From Oscillospiraceae bacterium (lineage in GTDB: Bacteria > Bacillota > Clostridia > Oscillospirales > Ruminococcaceae): a DNA stretch of 64,000 nucleotides. Numbering within the stretch: position 1 is the stretch's first letter; every line of letters starts with the position of its first letter. Under the pieces are notes generated by a model. It was not told the origin of the DNA. It saw only the letters and a program-made list of their open reading frames with translations, and did no database searches. Position numbers and translations under genes: made by a program. The stretch is from assembly GCA_009784625.1 (NCBI GenBank), contig WRBI01000006.1:1-64000 (forward strand), written 5' to 3'. Shown here one piece after another: positions 62,472 to 64,000 of this stretch.

Positions 62472-63791
62472 TTGAAGGCAATTCACTACATCAATCAGTT
62501 TTTCGGGCAGATTGGCGGCGAAGAGGCTGCCGGGCACGAACCGGAAATCCGCGAGGGACAGGTCGGTGCGGCAATGGCTCTGCAAGCCGCGCTGGGCAGC
62601 GGGGTGGATGTAACCCACACCATCATCTGCGGGGATAACTTTATGGGTTCCAACACCGAAGAGGCCATCCGGCGGATCCTGTCCTTTTTAGAAGGCAAAG
62701 AGTTTGACATTTTTTTTGCAGGCCCGGCCTTTCGGGCGGGGCGCTACGGCGTGGCCTGCGGGCATATCTGCGACGCTGTGCAAAAGAAATTCGGCGTACC
62801 TGTCCTCACTTCGATGAACGAAGAAAACCCCGGTGTTGAGATGTACCGCTCTAAGATGGTGATCTTCCGGGGCGGTGCAAGCGCCGCCGCCATGAAGAAA
62901 GACGTCGCGGCGATGACCGGGTACGGCCTGAGACTTATCAAAGGTGAAAAACTGCTGCCCGCGGCGCGGGAGGGCTACTTTGGCCGGGGTGTGCGCGACC
63001 AGGTCTGGCTTGACCCGCCGGTTAACGCAACCGACCGTGTCATCGACATGCTGTTTAAAAAGCTGCGGGGAGAACCTTTCCAGACCGAGCTGCCCATCCC
63101 CAAAACCGACCGCGTTCCGATCGCGCCCGCCATCCCGCCGGAAGAACTGGCCAAGATGAACGTCGCTTTGCTCACTTCGGGCGGGATCGTCCCTTTCGGC
63201 AACCCCGACCGCATTCAGTCGGCATCGGCCACCAGATGGGGGAAATACGATATCACCGGTATCGACGACCTCAAAAAAGGCGAATATATGACCACCCACG
63301 CCGGATATGACCCGGCGGCGGCCAACAACGACCCGGATGTCGTTCTGCCGCTCGACGCCCTGCGCGCTTATGAGAAAGAGGGCAAAATCGGCGGGATTCA
63401 CCAATACTTTTACGCGACTGTCGGTACCGGCACAACCCAGGCCGAAGCCGCGCGGATGGCCGGTGAAATTGTCGAGGAGTTAAAAAGCGCGGGCGTTCGC
63501 GCCGCCATCCTCACCTCTACCTGAGGCACTTGCACACGTTGCGGTGCAACGATGACAAAAGTAATTGAAAACGCCGGAATCACAATTGTACAGATGGCAA
63601 ACCTTTTGCCTGTCGCAAAAACGGTCGGCGTCAACCGGCTTGTCCCCACCATTTCTATCCCCTACCCGCTGGGCGACCCCGCTACCCCGCCTGATGTACA
63701 GTTTAATCTGCGGCATCATCGGGTTGGTGTTGCCCTTGACGCTTTAACCACCGATATTGATGAGCCAAAGGTGTTTAAAGTGAGCATCTAA
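62472..63791 (+). CDS. grdH: betaine-type reductase component B selenoprotein (GrdH/GrdB family), in-frame UGA
   Basis: 439 residues from TTG 62472, behind AAAGGAGGTG. The reading frame contains TGA at 63522-63524, then continues open to TAA at 63789. Residue 351 is thus selenocysteine in LTSTUGTCTRCGATM, the redox motif U-x-x-C-x-x-C of the GrdB/F/H family. Upstream blocks match the family: HYINQFFGQIGGEE, IICGDNFMGSN, FAGPAFRAGRYGVACG. Downstream: IPTISIPYPLGDPA-like VPTISIPYPLGDP. With the grdI product it forms protein B, which passes the carboxymethyl group to selenoprotein A (not in this window). 15 nt after grdI, one operon. Confidence 0.92.
63522..63551 (+). promoter_or_regulatory. selenocysteine UGA and SECIS-like hairpin
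   Basis: 12 nt after the UGA, CGTTGC (63537-63542) and GCAACG (63546-63551) form a perfect 6-bp stem with loop GGT. Position and G-containing tip suit a bacterial SECIS recognised by SelB. Confidence 0.8.
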
Positions 63792-63813
63792 TAAAGAGCG
63801 AGGAGGATAGATT

Positions 63814-64000
63814 TTGAAAATAAACTGGCAAAGGGACGTCTCTTATCTTGTGGCGCTTGGCATTACCGCTCTGATTGTTATTCTTGGGATTGCGGCCCCC
63901 GAACAGTTCGCGAGCGGCACAAACGCTGTGTTCGGTTTTTTGACCGACAATTTCAGTTGGTTTTATCTGATCTCGATGTTCATTTTCGTGGTCTTTTCGC
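63814..64000 (+). CDS. BCCT-family betaine/choline transporter, 5' part
   Basis: TTG start 6 nt after AGGAGGA. The visible 62 residues begin MKINWQRDVSYLVALGI, with a first helix (~10-27), APEQFASGTNAVFGFLTDNFSWFYL and the start of a second helix. The pattern matches the N-terminus of betaine/carnitine/choline transporters. The rest lies beyond the window. Its place behind grdH suggests uptake of the reductase substrate. Confidence 0.85.
   Translation, partial: MKINWQRDVSYLVALGITALIVILGIAAPEQFASGTNAVFGFLTDNFSWFYLISMFIFVVFS

Noticed and set aside
63522..63524. TGA as the natural end or a disabling mutation of grdH
   Set aside because: It sits at the family's selenocysteine position, is followed by CxxC-type residues and a SECIS-like hairpin, and the frame stays open with family sequence.

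Overview
The window is GC-rich chromosomal DNA with the gene content of an anaerobic, endospore-forming member of the Clostridia. Indicators are spoVT, spoIIR and two Cse60-like small genes, pyruvate formate-lyase with its activase, an ECF vitamin transporter core, a clostridial nusA-infB operon, and a selenocysteine-containing betaine-type reductase. The gene order resembles uncultured Oscillospiraceae/Ruminococcaceae-like lineages, but nothing here fixes the genus. I saw no rRNA, tRNA, CRISPR array, transposase or prophage.

Layout. Positions 120-20556 are almost entirely minus strand: dprA-topA; infC-rpmI-rplT with an attenuator-type leader and an AUC start codon; a TrmH-family methyltransferase; CvpA and a DUF5711-like protein; ecfA1, four small genes, ecfA2, ecfT and truA; ruvC-ruvA-(small gene)-ruvB-glmM-rRNA methyltransferase; an SGNH-like membrane protein; DUF362 and a PfkB kinase. 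From 20718 to 25120 lie glyS and pflBA on the plus strand. From 25172 to 30201, on the minus strand, are a lipoprotein and an ABC export-type module with a large adhesin-like partner. From 30593 to 50614, on the plus strand, are spoVT, the rimP-nusA-rnpM-ylxQ-infB-rbfA-nrnA-truB-ribF block, an aminotransferase, ispE, spoIIR, a cell-wall amidase, an atypical EF-G paralogue and a MoxR/DUF58/transglutaminase trio. A cation-efflux gene with a long structured leader (minus) is followed by pgi, a P-loop protein, yceD-rpmF, a DUF512 radical-SAM gene, der, plsY and gpsA.

The last 4 kb differ: a lower-GC patch holds an XRE regulator with two near-identical operator palindromes, a broken XRE fragment and a tiny ribbon-helix-helix-like ORF. 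It is followed by betaine reductase component B: the proprotein grdI-like gene, then a grdH-like selenoprotein gene with in-frame UGA and a SECIS-like hairpin. A BCCT transporter gene runs off the end. Together these import betaine-type osmolytes and start their reductive cleavage.

The most unusual material is between genes. An inverted repeat of about 110-125 bp occurs at least five times at operon-internal junctions. It carries two small hairpins whose stems change in a base-pair-preserving way, and it often supplies the downstream Shine-Dalgarno or the upstream stop codon. A separate 163-nt nested palindrome lies just behind a strong promoter ahead of the amidase gene, and the cation-efflux gene has a riboswitch-like leader ending in an intrinsic terminator.
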